This document shows, piece by piece, positions 12,501-26,300 of a DNA stretch of 64,000 bases. A program made the translations under genes and the position numbers. Source of the stretch: Parus major (lineage: Eukaryota > Chordata > Aves > Passeriformes > Paridae); the NCBI RefSeq assembly GCF_001522545.3, contig NC_031776.1:26361634-26425633 (forward strand). Direction: 5' to 3'. The notes beneath the pieces were generated by a model. That model ran no database searches. It worked only from the letters and a program-made list of their open reading frames with translations, and was not told where the DNA came from. How positions within the stretch are numbered: the stretch's first letter is position 1; each line of letters opens with the position of its first letter.

Positions 12501-12689
12501 ACCACGGCCCCGTCCCCGCTGACCGGCATCCAGCCACTGCCGCGCCCCCAGCTGCTGCTCCGACCGGGAACAGGCCGAAACGCTTCGAGAGGAATCCCCC
12601 ACGCTGCGCGGTGAGCGTGAGGGCTCAGTGCTGCCGTGTGGCTGTGACTGCGCACTGCCCTCCTTTGGGGAGTCCCCAGGGACGAATAG

Positions 12690-13130
12690 TTCCACAGAAT
12701 CACTGAGAGCGTCAGGCTGGCACGGAGCACAGCGGGACACCTAGTATAAATAATAATGAATACAGTTATGTGAATAAAATGCTTCAGCGTTGTGCCATGA
12801 CAGCTCTGAAGTGAGGGAAACTCCACACTGTCTCTGAACAAGCTGTTCCAGTGCGTGGTCACTGCACAGTAAAGTTCTTCCTCGTGTTCAGGTGGAAATT
12901 CCTGTGCATCGGTTTCTGCCCGTTGCCTCTTCTGTTGCTGGGCACCATCGAGCATTTCTGTATCCATTCTCTTGACATCCCCCTGTAGGTATTTATATGC
13001 ATGGATGAGGTACTCTGTCATCTCAAGGCTAAGCAGCCCCAATTCTCAGCCTTTTCTCATACCGGAGATGCTCTAGTCTCTTAATCATCTTTGTTACCCT
13101 CCACTAGACCCACTCCATGTCACTCTGTTT
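12690..13130 (-). mobile_element. CR1 non-LTR retroposon fragment, 3' part
   Basis: Read on the plus strand, the segment begins with a diverged CR1 3' terminus (CACAGAATCACTGAG) and continues through landmarks I recognise from the reverse complement of avian CR1: 'GCTGTTCCAGTGCGTGGTCAC', 'AGTAAAGTTCTTCCTCGTGTTC', 'CTCAAGGCTAAGCAGCCCCA' and 'CCCTCCACTAGACCCACTCC'. The element therefore lies on the minus strand and is 5'-truncated near 13130. It contains no intact reverse transcriptase. Its divergence suggests an old insertion. It abuts the CLASP1 CpG island. Confidence 0.88.
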
Positions 13131-16100
13131 TGTGCAGCCTTACTTAAAAAGCTGAATTTAAAAGCAACTAATTCCTTCTCCTTCTTGGAACGTTTTGCAG
13201 TACTCCCACTCTATAACTGAAGTGAGAATGGGAGGTAAATGCCCTGTGCAGAAGCTCTTTACCAAGATGCATTTGGCCATCTTGTTCCCTGGGCTCATGA
13301 CTGCTTTTCTCCTGTTGGTTGTGGGGAATGAACCTCCATGTCCCCTCAAACCACCACTGTCCTCGTCCTCGGCGCTGTGGAAGGCAGCTGACCTCCACAA
13401 CACTGCAGTTCCCAAAGAGCACCAAGTCTGACCCATCAAAACATGGGAGAGCTGTATGTGGAACAAATGATTGATTTTCATCCATAACTTTGAAAAATAA
13501 TAATGCCCTTCTCCTTGGCTCACAGCTCTGGCAACGCAATGACTTTTGGCAGGCCCCCTCCAAATAACCGTAGATTTTCTAGTTTGTACTTTTTTTGCCA
13601 TCAGGTTGCAGAGGAATACCTAACTGCTGTTTTGGGTGAAGCCATTGGCACAGGCTGAATGTAGTCTGGAACAGGCTGCACAGATGTCAAGAGAAAGCTG
13701 AGGATATTAGTGCTTAAAAGGATGCCAGCTCTGAGTAAACTGAAAGCAGGTGATTACAAACCAGCTTTAGAAATTACCATGGTTCTCACCCCCAGGCAGT
13801 AGCTAATCTCCTGAGAGCCCTAACTGGCTAAGAACTACCCAAAGTAGAGACACAACAGATCTGCTTCAGCACAGCCCATGCACTGAGTGTTTTCCCTCCC
13901 TGGCTGGGCAGTTCTGCAAACAGGACTCTTGTTTTTTTGCCTTTCTCCTGTTTTGCAGTCTCCCAATAGCAGCTGAGGACAGAAATCATGGGTACATTAA
14001 TAAAGGACCAATCATTCACTTCATCTGTATCTGCTAGAACTACAGGCAAAGTTCTCTCAGAGAACTCTCTGTTCCCAAAATACCTTCACAAAATATCTCG
14101 CTCATTTTCAGCAGGGAAATGAGATAAAAACTGAATAGTAGTAAGGTGAATTATGATAAGTAATATTTTGTTTAGTTTTAGTAAGAAATCAATAATCACA
14201 CATTTATTACTTATTGTGTATCACACATTTGCTGTGAATTTATTCTCTTCAATATTACAGTAAAGAGGCATTTACTTTGGAAATCTACCAAAACTGCCTT
14301 CTGATATATTTGTATGTTTGCCCTTTTTTCACAGATTCTTACTTTGGTGATTCTACATTCATTGTTTTGCAGCCTAAAGCTTTGTAAAGAAATGCTGAGA
14401 AATGCAGCTGGCATAGGTTAAAGTATTTTTTTTCTCCCCTCCTAGGTAAAACTTGCACAGAAAAGATGACTTTTATTCTCTCTTTTGCTGCAGGACTTCA
14501 GGGGACAATAACTGCATGGAACTTAGAAGCTTCCTCATTATGCAACTGACAGATTGTGTACACGGTCTTTACATGGTTTTTTTTGCATTTTTATTTTAAA
14601 ACAGGTAAAGTCTACACAGAATTCATCACATAATCAGCTCTAATGTTTGGGTTCTTTTTCCTGTTATTACATGACTGTTTCCTTGCTCCCTGCAGAGACT
14701 TTTAGAACAGTTTATGCTTATATTCAAGACAACCAAATTGTTCCATGAGCAGCAGCAGTAAGGATGCCTGGTTTCTCACAGGTCTGTGTTCTTTGTCCCT
14801 CCAATCCGCCCTGCTCTCAGCAGCCCTACCTTCCTTTGTGTGTCCTGCGCCACTCCCCTCCAAGGGGGCACGGTCGGCACGGTGGGGTCAGTCCAGGGCA
14901 GTATGCCCGTGCAGATGGAAGGGCAGCCTTCCATCACAAGGGATCACACCACCCCCGAGCTCCCTCCTGCCTTCCCCTGAGGCCAGCAATGATTATTTCT
15001 CTCCTCCGTTTCTCATGAAATTTGAGATTGTTTCCTCCCCCCTACACACTGAGAAAGAAAAAGGAGGGGGTTAGCCTGACAGTTGAATAGAAACAGACAG
15101 ACAGACTGGTCATATAAGCCTCGTTTTCATTAGGAAGAGAAGTCCGAAATACATCAAAACCTGCAGGTTTTCTTGCAACTTTTTATGAGTAGGAGGTAAA
15201 AGCATTGTTCTGATTCTTGCATTTCAGGTTTCTTAACATTAATCTCAGTATTCTTTCATTCAGCTCTCGACTCCGTGGCACAGCCCCACAGCTTTCCCAG
15301 GGCCATCACTCTGCATTAGTTCTGGCACATCTGTGACAGACCTGCACATCCATCGCCTGCGGCAGCTCCCAATGGAAACCCACCACAAAGGCATGGCAGG
15401 ATACCCCAAGGGCAACCAGATCTAAGCTTCTGGATGGAATCCAGTCTACAGGGATAACTCAGCTTCTCCAAAACTATGGTTAGGTTACAACTATACTATT
15501 GCTAAAGAGTCCTCAGAGATTCATCCTGGGGTGCAGGGAGGACTCTCTAAATTAAGGAAGTTGAAGTAACCACTGGAGGAGCTACTACTATTGCATGAGA
15601 CTGCTTGACCAGACCTTTACTACAGTGGCTCAGCAGCAGGCATTTGGTGGTACCCATATCCATAGCATACCTTTAAAAAAGGTATTTTTTAGTATGCTTT
15701 CATCCTGAAAGATCTCCATTTACTTACCTGTCTCCAAAACAAAGAGGCCATGCAGCTGAAAAGTCTCCTGAGAGGATACTGTTCCCAGTGAAGCTGCACA
15801 CATGTCTCTAACCAGTCCACCTGCTAAGTACACTGTTCCCTGCTTGTTGAGAAAGGTCTGGTTGGACGCAGGGAGCTGTGTGCTTATACACATGCAAAAC
15901 AAAGCACAGCCCATCTGCAAGGTGAAAAAAAGAGATGAACTTATGGACATCTGCAGCAAGGACACAGAAAGCACTAAGTAAGGGCAAAGCAAAGTCAGAA
16001 AGCTTTTTAAAACAAAGAATCGTAAGGACAGTCTAGCTTTCAATTACCAACACTGCTCTTTCAAACAAAAACACATCAATAAAACTAGTGGGAAGCAGAT

Positions 16101-19100
16101 GGATGGACTGGCTCTATTTCAGCAGAAATACTGACTATACCTGAATGACCTGCTCTTCCCCTTTCCTTCAGGGCCCTTTTGCATAACATCTGCTCAGGAA
16201 TCTGAGAGCCTGGTGCTTCAAGGAGAAATGTTTTTATTTATGAATGATGGTATGATGATGTAGCTGCCTATAACAGCAGAGGACAGCAGTGTCAAAGCCT
16301 GGCTGTCCCTGGGTTGCTCTCCTAGAGTTGAGCACACTCTATGCAGTCTTAGCCTTAGCACATTTCCTTTACGTGCTGTCCCAACTTGACTACTTTTGTG
16401 GCTAAGGGGGAGAACGGCCTCCCTTGACTCCATGTAGTAATGGATCTCTCCTTTTGCCATCTCTTGGCATTGACATTTCCTGCACACATCACCTGCACAG
16501 CCTTGTGCCATCCTGAGGAGGCTAGACTGCTGCTGGCACAAATACCATGGGCCAACATGAGGTGAAGTCCAAGTACCCAACTTCTGAGTGCTGCTGATCC
16601 CACTCTGGCACAGGTCCCCTGTGTGCCTCACCCCTTCTACCCCTCACTTACCTGAGAAACGGAATAAGCTCCTTGTCCATACTGCATGAGAACAACACTT
16701 GAGACAGGGAAAGTACAAGTACTTCATATCAACATGAAATTTAATAATTCCTTGTCCTTTCCTTTGCACATGACAGTTGTCACAGCCCCAGATTTGAGCA
16801 CTTTCAGCTCACACAATGTGCTCCCGCACCGCTATCTTTAATTGGCACTTTCCTGCCAAGCCTCAGCATTTTGCATCGGACTTTTTCCACGTGAGAGCTG
16901 CCACGAACAAAGCACCCCACTGACCCACTTAACTCCCACGTGAAGGCACATGAAGCTTCGCTTCAGTCACCAAACAGAAAAGAAAACACAAGAGCAGAAG
17001 GTTTTGATTAAAGGGAAATGAGCAAATGGCTTCAAGGCCCATCGTGTGCACACGGGCACATCTGCGCGTGCTCACTCCTTGCAGACATTTGGCCACCCAA
17101 GGAGAAACATCCTGTACAAAGCAGGTAATCCTCAGGCAGTGTGAATTGGGTTGGATTTGAGATTTCCCACTGGCAGGAAGGTCCTGTGAGCCATGCGACA
17201 TCCCCACAGACTTCTTCCCCTGACCTGGAGTGACTGCCTCCCGGAAGGCTGGGAATGGTTCATTCTCCCTGATCAAGGAAGGTACCAATTAGTGTTAATT
17301 GTGGAGTTCTTTGTTTTGTGACCAGAGCCTGAGCTGAATCCCCCCAAAATTGAACACAGGCTATTGGCAGCAGTTGTCCATGCCTTCTGAGCTGTGCTAG
17401 ATTTAATGCAGTAGCCTGGAAGATCAACTCTGGTCTTACCAAGGCATGGGCGCCAGGTCTTATATTTGCATCAGAGACTGTATTTTTCCTGGGTGCCCTC
17501 AGGCCTCTGGAAAGAGACATTTACAGGTCAGACTTAGAAGAGTCCTATTTTGTCTTGCACTTAAATTTACATTAAATAACATTTCATCCCCATTTCCGCT
17601 TTCCTCATTGTTTCCCGTTTACACTGCTTCCAATGGATTTACCTCTTCCTGTGCTTGTTCTCTGTAGTCATCTGCTGATCTTTTTTCCACAATCCAAACA
17701 CAATTATGCTCATATATCCTTTTTTTTATAATTGCACATTGCATGTGCACATACCTTACCAGCACGGGTTCTTTCGGTATCTAAAAAACATTTCCTTCAA
17801 TCCTCACTCAAATATTAAGCCAACTGGAAAGTGACACATCAAGGTTAGGAATGCAGTCTGCTCTTGACAAGGAAAAAATGCTGAGCTTTGCAATAGAGGT
17901 TAAGTGGATTAAGATCCTTTTTGAAGATTAGGTCATCCTTCACCAAATGCAGATTTCTACTGAAATTAATGGAAGCTCTTACAGAATGCAATGGGAGGGC
18001 TGACATTGAATGGCAACACAGCAAACATACACTGGCAGCCCACCCAAACCCAAGTGTCCAAATCACCAACTCCAAATGAGTCTTAGCAACCAACTGGTTG
18101 ATTCTGTACTGTATATTAATAGGCAGGATTTAATTTTGTAAAATTATGAGCTGATGGGGGAAAAAAGGTGAGGTAGTAGTTCTCAGGATAAAAACTTAGG
18201 CCATGATTCATTTGATGGGGCTGCATTAACATTACATCAACAGACACATCTGCCTTAGGAGAATCCATACTGCCTCTGGAACTAGTCCTTTGCACTTGCA
18301 TAGCTCCTGACAGACCAGTCACAAAGCTCCAGCAGTTCCAAACCTGGAGTTTGTTTTTAAGGATACAGCTCAATAGAACACACTTTAAGCATTGCCCTGT
18401 TAATAAACCAAAAACAGCACGTCTTTTGTGGGATAGCTGGAGGAAAACTTCATAGATTTGTCTTACATTTCCTCTGCCATCACTTCTGGGCACATAAACC
18501 TAGCCCTCTTCTAACAGGCAGACCTGCAAATGCAGCCCAGCACCTGAAAATCACACCAGAGCCCTTTCAGCTTTCACAACAAGAGAAATAAAAATACTGT
18601 AGGTGACAAAGTAGCTTTGCTGCTGCTGCTGCTGCTGCTGCACAGCTGACACAGACACTGCTCACTCCCCACTGCACGGCTGCCTTGTGTGAGAAACAGA
18701 ACCTGAGCAAGCACAGCAGAGAGGCAAGTCCTGCCTTCACCCTCAAAATGCTGCAACGCTCTCAGCCTTACAAAGCCACCCTGACAGAAGTAACTCTACT
18801 TCCCTGCTTATTAAAAAAAAAAATAATACACAAGCAAACTGGGAGTTTGTGCAAGCCCTTGTGGGAAACTGGCAGCAATGCCTCACTGCAGAGCAAGCAG
18901 CCTGATTTCCACGTCTGCACCTGTTCACCAAGTCTCCAATCAATCAGCACTGGGAAAACACACAGAAAAGAACAGTGATTTTCCAAAATCACTATTATAA
19001 AAATGAGATTTGTTTCTTTCTTTCCTGTTCTTTAAAATAACAAGTTTCAAATCCAGGCCAAGCCCCAGTCTCCACATGATGTATCAAATGGAGAGACAGG

Positions 19101-22100
19101 GAAAGGAAGTGACCCCACTGCCTGTGGCTCACTACAGACCCCACTGTCTCAAAGTCCCGCAGAGTTAGTCCTCACAGTTCTGCCTCTCTTCAACAACACT
19201 TTTGAGGACTATCATAAACCAGCATTTTCTTCCCTGATTAGAGCTACGACTTGTGTAGGAGCTTCTCTGCAGTTTCTCCTTTCCCAGCACAGAAGAATCA
19301 CATGGTTACTGGCCACAGACATGCAGGTGTGTAACTACTCCAAGCCTCCCAGGACAGCCAAGATCGCTGTTCCTGCCATATGTTTAATTAATGCTGAGTG
19401 TCAGAAGTGATGAGAGGCCTTGCTGCACCCTGCATGGAAGAAAGTGTTTCACTTTAGGAATTCTCACTCACACATTTAACCATTTCTTCAGCTTGCTCTG
19501 ACAGCTGCTGCCCTTGGGCAGGGAGGGATGCGCCTGCACTATCAGTGCCAACAGCAGCCTGACACACAGAATGGCCTCCCCACTGCTCCAGCAGCATCCT
19601 GGGGTGGTCCCCAGCATACCTCTGGCTAAGAAGTGCAGATTATTGCTGCCTAGAGTTAGACATTTCAAGAATCTGGAGGATAGATGGAAAGCTCAGGAAA
19701 AAATGATGTGTTTGAACAGCATCTTGGACAATGAAGAAGTCCGGTCCAAGTGGATTTGTGGATATTCCTGGAAAACACATAATGGAGATCACATTCACTG
19801 TACTCTGCTACCTGCTGAGCCAGCTTTCCCTGCCCAGGGCAGGGATGTGCACAACACCTCACACAGCACAGCCCACTCCAGCTAGCTGCATCACTGCAGC
19901 GAGAGCCAAACTCCCTAGCACTCTGAAGGGAAAGCTGGGAGAGGGGAATTTGCTGGAGCTCCCCTCTGCCTCACTGGTTAGTTGGAGGGGAGAGCATGTC
20001 ACCCCTCAGAGCCATGTCTCCCTTGCACCATGAGCCACTTGCAGACAGGTTTTAGACTTGCTCCCCAGGGCTGCAGCCATTTCCAAAGCCAGGTATGCAA
20101 GCAAACAGGCTTGGTACTGGCAAGAGCAAGTGCCACTTGCCCAGCCTGCTCTCCTCCTTCACTTGGCTCATGAGCAAGCACCAGCACTTGGACTGTGATG
20201 GCAGTGCACTTCTTATGCCCCGTGCAGCCTGGGTATCCCACAGCACATCCAACAGGCAAAACAAGTAGGAAAATATAAAACTGCATCTTTAATTTTGAGC
20301 AGTCTAACCCTGCCACATTCACCAGTACCTTTGTCTTGAGAGGTGAGCATTGGCTTCATCATTCCTTTCTCCCCTCTATCTTGCAGCCAATTCTGCTTTT
20401 CTCCCCCATCCTCCCAACCCCCTGCTCTTCCTTTACTTTAGTATTTCATGTGCCAGGAAATGGTGAACACTCTTAAACCCCACTCCCTCCTGAAAAACAG
20501 AGAAATTGTAATAAATTAGTGTAAATTAGCAGGCTTGGTTAGCACTTAAGTTTCTCAAGCTTGAAAACAGTAATACATACATGAGTGTTCAGCAAAACAG
20601 CTCTACAAAATCATTCATAACTGAAAGGCAGAGCATTTGCAAGTCATGCCTTGAAACCATATCCCAAACAGTCCTAGTATCCCAGTAAAAACAACTTGGA
20701 GCCTGTCCTAAAATCAGTGGCCAGAAGGTTTGTGTTTGTCCAAGATGAACAAACAAATTACTGGAGAAATGAGAAATAAAAATCAGTGCAGGGACTGGGA
20801 CATAACTCATGACACAGCACATCTGTCCACTTGCTATGGAAACTATGTTTGGCAAGTATCAGGTGTCTGAATTTCTGCTTACGTACATCTCCCTGGACAG
20901 CAGTATATTAATAACACAGGCAGCCTAAAAACAGAAACTATCACCAAGAAAAGCTGCCCTTCTGCCGAGAGTTCCTTGCTGTAGCCTGGGTATTGTTGTG
21001 CTTTCCTCAAACACAAAATTTTCCTTCCTTACTTTTCAGAGCTGCCATCTAAGCTGATCTCAATTGAAGGAAGATGAACAAACAAAAGGAAGGGAAAGGA
21101 AAATTATAGCAGGAAGCAACCCTTATTGTAAGCAGTTTTCTTGAACATCTTCCCATCAAGTCTCACACTGCTTTGTGACTCTGGAGAGGCAGCAGCAGCC
21201 AGGATTTTAGCTTAAAGGCACAAACCTTTCCAAGAGACCTCCAGAAGCCAAAGTCCTTCATGCAGGGAACATGGAGGAGCTCATGCAGCCAGACAGGACG
21301 GCCCTGGCACTGCAAGCAGCGTGAGAAGCCACAGAGTCAAACATGGAAGAAAGCAGCAAGTGGACACAGGCAGGGGCAGAACACTGGGCACAGAGAGGAG
21401 CACAGTAATGGAAGCAGAGTGGGCAGGAAGCAACTCCCGGTTCAACATGCAGGCCAAGGTATTGGAATAGGAAGCACAGGAATTAGGATACTCAGGCTTT
21501 GGGGAAAGTGGAACTGCACCAGAGAAGTTACTCTGGATAAACTAAGTTTTCTAAAGAGCAGCTTTAACTCTGCAGCCTAGGATGAAGCATTTGTGGCAGC
21601 ACCACAGAAATGGGCATTTTTGGATAAGATCAGTATCAGGTTTCTCATGTAGTCTCAAGGCGTGTTAGCGACGCGAGTCACACCAGCGCAGCCACTCACT
21701 CCTCACTGCCTGGGGAGAGGGTTTTCCTCAGGAACGGACGTCGTTTCCTTGTGCTGCGGCATGGCCACACAGCTGAGTCGTGCTGCCCCCCGGTGTCAGG
21801 AGGTTCAGCTCCCAGCAGGAGAAACGCAGCCACATTGCTAGTTCATCCTGACACAACAGCCATCTTTTATGTGCCCAACACAAAGTCAGCAACATGGACT
21901 TCAAAAGAAAACTGTCTATTCCGGGCAGATCCATTTTGCTTCTTTTCTGCTGCTCTCTGCTGTATGACATCAAAGTTGAAGTTTTTCAAGAGCTGCACGT
22001 CAGATACAAACAGATAAGCAATTTCTGCCAACCATTGTGGTCATGTGTATCTCAAATCTCAACTGAGCATGTATTTCCCACAGATTTGGGGTGCAAGCAC

Positions 22101-23015
22101 TGCCCTTTCTCATCAAACACCACAGGGAAGAAAGCCTGCAGATGTACACAGCAACACTTTGGTTAGAAGGCAAGGACCGTCCGTGACCACCAGGTCAGTG
22201 AAGAGATTCCCCTGGCCTGCCCAAGGTGTCAAGTGTTTGATATGAACATACACTCATCCAAGTGGCTTCCTCAACAAAGGAGAATGATGTAATCTGAGTC
22301 ACCTAGACAATGTCATTATAATCCCACGATTATTCCAGTGATCAGGCCAGATAGATCAGAATCAGCAAGACCAATGGTTTAGATTAATTTTTCTCTGCCA
22401 GGATTTCAACTCAAATAGCCAAGTAATTAGTGCCAGCCACCTACCTTGCAGGTTATTATCACCTGAGCTTTCCTCTAAAATTTTCTGCCAAGCCTGACCA
22501 GCAGCCAACAGCATCAGAGTGTTTAAGACAACAAAAGACAGCTAAGTATGTGCACAGAACCCAAACTGGGATTTCTACAGATTTCAGACTTGCATTAAAA
22601 TCCAAATTCTAACTGCACAGTCAAGCTGCCTGTTCAAACAGGACCAGATGCCATCTGCACTGACAGGCTAGTTGGAACAAAAGTCAATCTTAATGCACTA
22701 CTAAAAGCTATGCTCAATTCTCTGAACTCATACTACTGCTGACAAAAACCTGCCTTTGCACTCTTGGTTATTATAGTATCTAAATGTGCTTATCACCCCC
22801 TGGAGCAGAAGATACCCTTGTTTCATGCAAGCAGTGAAACTAAAATGCAGTGACAAAGGACAACAGAACTGCCATTAGAACTCAGACTGCTTTGATTACT
22901 GGTGTATCTTCTTGAGAGCCTCAGCTGGTGCAAATATATGAGAACTTACACAAAACACAGACATGCAGTTAAACAGAAGAGCCAAAAGCCAATAAAGTTG
23001 AAAAATGGTAAATTT
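13131..23015. other. CLASP1-NIFK intergenic interval, no gene seen
   Basis: About 9.9 kb of AT-moderate DNA. The open frames on both strands are short, lack recognisable domains, and show neither the biased composition nor the splice structure of the flanking genes. I saw no tRNA, rRNA or clear additional transposon. The notable simple repeat is a (TGC)8 tract at 18618-18641. Confidence 0.55.
18618..18641. repeat. (TGC)8 trinucleotide microsatellite
   Basis: Eight uninterrupted TGC units (CAG on the minus strand) lie in intergenic sequence. I see no surrounding coding exon, so a polyglutamine or polyalanine tract is not supported. Confidence 0.9.
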
Positions 23016-23021
23016 TTTAAT
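23016..23021 (-). terminator. NIFK: Candidate NIFK polyadenylation signal (ATTAAA)
   Basis: ATTAAA on the minus strand lies 375 bp beyond the NIFK stop codon, in AT-rich sequence. It is the nearest reasonable signal I found. The choice is tentative because the downstream GU-rich element is not distinctive. Confidence 0.3.
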
Positions 23022-23395
23022 AACCTGTCATTAATTATAAATTTAAGATACAGTTGCTTGCATTAGCAAGCTCTGAATGGACAGCCTCACATTTTCTTCC
23101 AAAACAGTTGAGCACTAGACACGAGTTACAAAATTAACTGATTATTTTGGACTATTGTAGCTGTGTCATAGCACAGGCACTTGTGAGCACAAAGTCAAGA
23201 ACATCTTCATATGCAGAAAAGACCATAGGTCCCTTGATGCCTAAACCAGAGGGATGGGATTTGTGAACAGAGTCCTTGCCTAAGAAAAACTGAAACAGTC
23301 TAGGCAGGATGAACCAAGCCAGGGCAGCAGACACAGTAGAATCCATCTCAATAGTTTTTAAGTTGAGGAAAAATATGGCTACAGCCACAAAAAAA

Positions 23396-26300
23396 TTAAG
23401 TCTGTTTCTGTTTCTTCAGGCTTGGTCTTTGCCTTGACTGCTTCTTTGGTCTCTGCACAGCGTTCTTAACACTGGCAGAAGGAAGCCTGAAAGTTACTTC
23501 ATCATCCTCTGTGTCATCACCCATCTGAGCAGCTTTCCGGCGCTCCAGCACTGCTGGAGTACAGACTGGAGTGGGATCCTGAAGAGATCAGAAAAACAGG
23601 ATTCACTGCAACACCATTTGTCAGAAAAAGCTGTCACTGCCCCTGTGGTACCACAGACACCTCAGCCCAGCTCTCCTTTGGAAAACTGTCTTCTTTTTAT
23701 AAGTTTCTTTTGTAGACATTATTTATTTGCACTGAAAAAGACACCTTCAAAGATGTGTATGTGAAAGGTGAATGGAAATTAATTCCCATTTTCTAACATG
23801 TCATTATGTACATTTGCTTTCTAAACTTTGTATTTCCTGACTCAAAGCATCACAACAGTGGAAGAGAATCAGGACAACAGGGCAGGGGGTGAGGGAGTAT
23901 ATTTGAGACTGGCATATAGAAATGTCATATTCAAGTTTACAGCAGAGCTGAAACATCCCAGCTTCATTACCTCAGTAAGCCCTCAGAACTCAGCTGACAG
24001 AATGTGTTAGTTATCCTGTCTTCCTCACAACCAACCATGCCCCCCAGTTATCAGAAATAAACCAAGTAATAATAAAAATCCCCAAACACACACACACACA
24101 TCTCCCAACTCACAACAATAATGGAACAGAAATGTTAATGCCTTACAGACTTTTTAGACCATCAATATCCCAAATCTCAGTCCAGATGACCAGAACTTCC
24201 CTTTCATCCTACTGCTACTTTTACCTGGCACTTGTTTCCAAAACACCAAATAGTGTGCCTGGAGAGCATGGAGTAGGAGGAACAGCACAGTATGGAAATG
24301 GGGACAGATACCACTAAACTGTATTAACAGTTCAACTCCCTTTTCATCAAAACAGATTGGCATTAAAACAGGAGGTCCAACAGGAGGATTTCATGAAGGA
24401 GATCATGCTGTCCCAGTGTAAAGCACAGGTGCAGGGGATGTACAGACGCCTGGCCCCAGCACCCTTCACTACCACAGCCTCAAGGGAGTGCTGAACAGCA
24501 GAGGCTGACAGCAGACACACTGTGGGACAGGCACTGCTGGTTACAGCGTGCTGCGCGTGCCTTTGCTGCTCAATACTTTCACAGGAGAAGGAACCACGAG
24601 GATTCAATCACCCTCCCCTGTTCAAGAGTGTTAATACATCTCAAAGGAGCTACTTCTGGCACAAACACCTCTTAAGCAAACAATGTCAAAGCTTTTGTGT
24701 GCTAATAGCAGTATTAAGGTGCCAGCTGAGGACTTCAAACACCCGCCCCAGTGTGACTGGTGGTTCTGGACACCAGCAGGACTGGTCTGTCTTACCTGAC
24801 TGCTCAAAGATATGTTCAGTTTTGATTTCTTGGATGTTTTGATTTTTTTTCTCTTTTTGCAAAGTGCCTGCGCAGCCTAAGAAGGAAGACAGATGAGGTG
24901 GATCACTACACACTTGTGTGAAGGTACAGTCACTTACCTGTTCATAGATTTCTTTGTTTCTTAGCTATAAAGTCCTTGCTACAGCAAATAGGTATAAAGT
25001 AATAAACGGACTGACACACAGGTGATCTGGTTTGAACAAAAACACCTAAAGCAACATGAGAAAAGGAGCAACTGTGCATTTTAAAACATTATACGTCAAA
25101 CAGTACTAATTGCTTACAACTCAAGTACTTGACACATGCACTCTGCAGAGGAGGAACATGCAGTGGCTGTGGATGGAAGTTCTGGTCTTGGGACCTGCCT
25201 TCAAACCTCCACCTGCCAAAGCCTCCCACAGGGCTCAGCAAAGCCCCTCTGCTCTTTGGTGATCTGCACTCCAGTGTTAAACCACAGAATATCTAACTGC
25301 TTGTTCCAACAGAAGAAAAGGAACATCTCCCCTTTGCTGTTACCTATTTACTTCTCTTCAAGTAAACACACAGGCACATGGAGTACAGCCCAGCAACAGC
25401 ACCACACTGAATTCCTGGAGCTTCTACACAGTTCCTAACACAAGTGAGCCTCCCTGGGGCTCCAGCTCTTTTGCCAGTTTCACACAGAACACATGATTTC
25501 CGTGTATTCGGCACAAACCTAGAAACACACCTTGCTTAACACACTCATGGAAACGATGCCAAACTTACAAATCCTGGGAAGTCATACTCGAGCCCCTTTT
25601 CAGCCAGCTTCTTCCGCAAAAGCCTCTCCTTATGCAGCAGGCGCTTGGTCATCCTGGCCTTCTCCACCAGGGAGCGGATCCTGTTGTACCGCCGCACAGC
25701 CGGCTGGGAAGGCTTCCGGAACATCTTGTCACAGTTTTTAAAGAGGTTTTCATGCACCTTTTCAGGAGGCATAAACTGACCTGTACCAAAGACAGGACAC
25801 GGGGTCACAACAGAGCTGTCCTTCCTGCCAAGGGCACTCACACAACACAGCTCACAGCTACAACACCGTGCTGGCACAGTGGTTTAGGAACACAGAAAAG
25901 GTCACTGGATCCTCAGCCAGTAGGAGGGGGAGAGAGAGAGAGAGGGAGGGAGGGAGGGAGGGAGCACTTTAACAGTTTCACCCACAAAGATCAGACAGAA
26001 CTGTTTCACAACACATAACTCATAATGCTTTACAAAGAAAGTCTTACTGTTACCGTGACTGAGAAACTCTGATTTCATCAATTTTTTACTCAAAATACCC
26101 TTATGTCAAACCTTACAGATAACAACTGCAGCAGTTACAAATGCCAAGGAGTTTCCATGTGAAAGGAACTATCTCTACAGCAAACCCAACCTTACCCTGA
26201 TATTTCATGTTACACAATCACTAAGAGCAATATCAGCCCAGAGAAAAAAAACAGCACTAGTGACTAAAAGCCTGCTAAGCATGTTCTTTACACCTGATGA

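Larger units (their letters stand above)
11700..12560. promoter_or_regulatory. CLASP1: CpG island promoter of CLASP1
   Basis: The sequence becomes extremely GC- and CpG-rich, with GC boxes (CCCCGCCCC runs at about 12288-12300) and no TATA box, as in broad housekeeping promoters. On the minus strand the donor CAG|GTACCG at 12125/12124 fits the end of a non-coding first exon, so transcription probably starts upstream of it, roughly 12200-12300. The island also contains an NRF1 site, an RFX X-box-like palindrome and a three-copy 21-bp repeat, listed separately. The long GC-rich open frames on both strands here are by-products of base composition. Confidence 0.8.

Noticed and set aside
11598..12537. 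Several open frames over 110 codons on both strands in the CpG island
   Set aside because: The composition is Arg/Pro/Gly/Ala-rich, as expected from GC-rich DNA with few stop codons. No domain or splice structure supports them.
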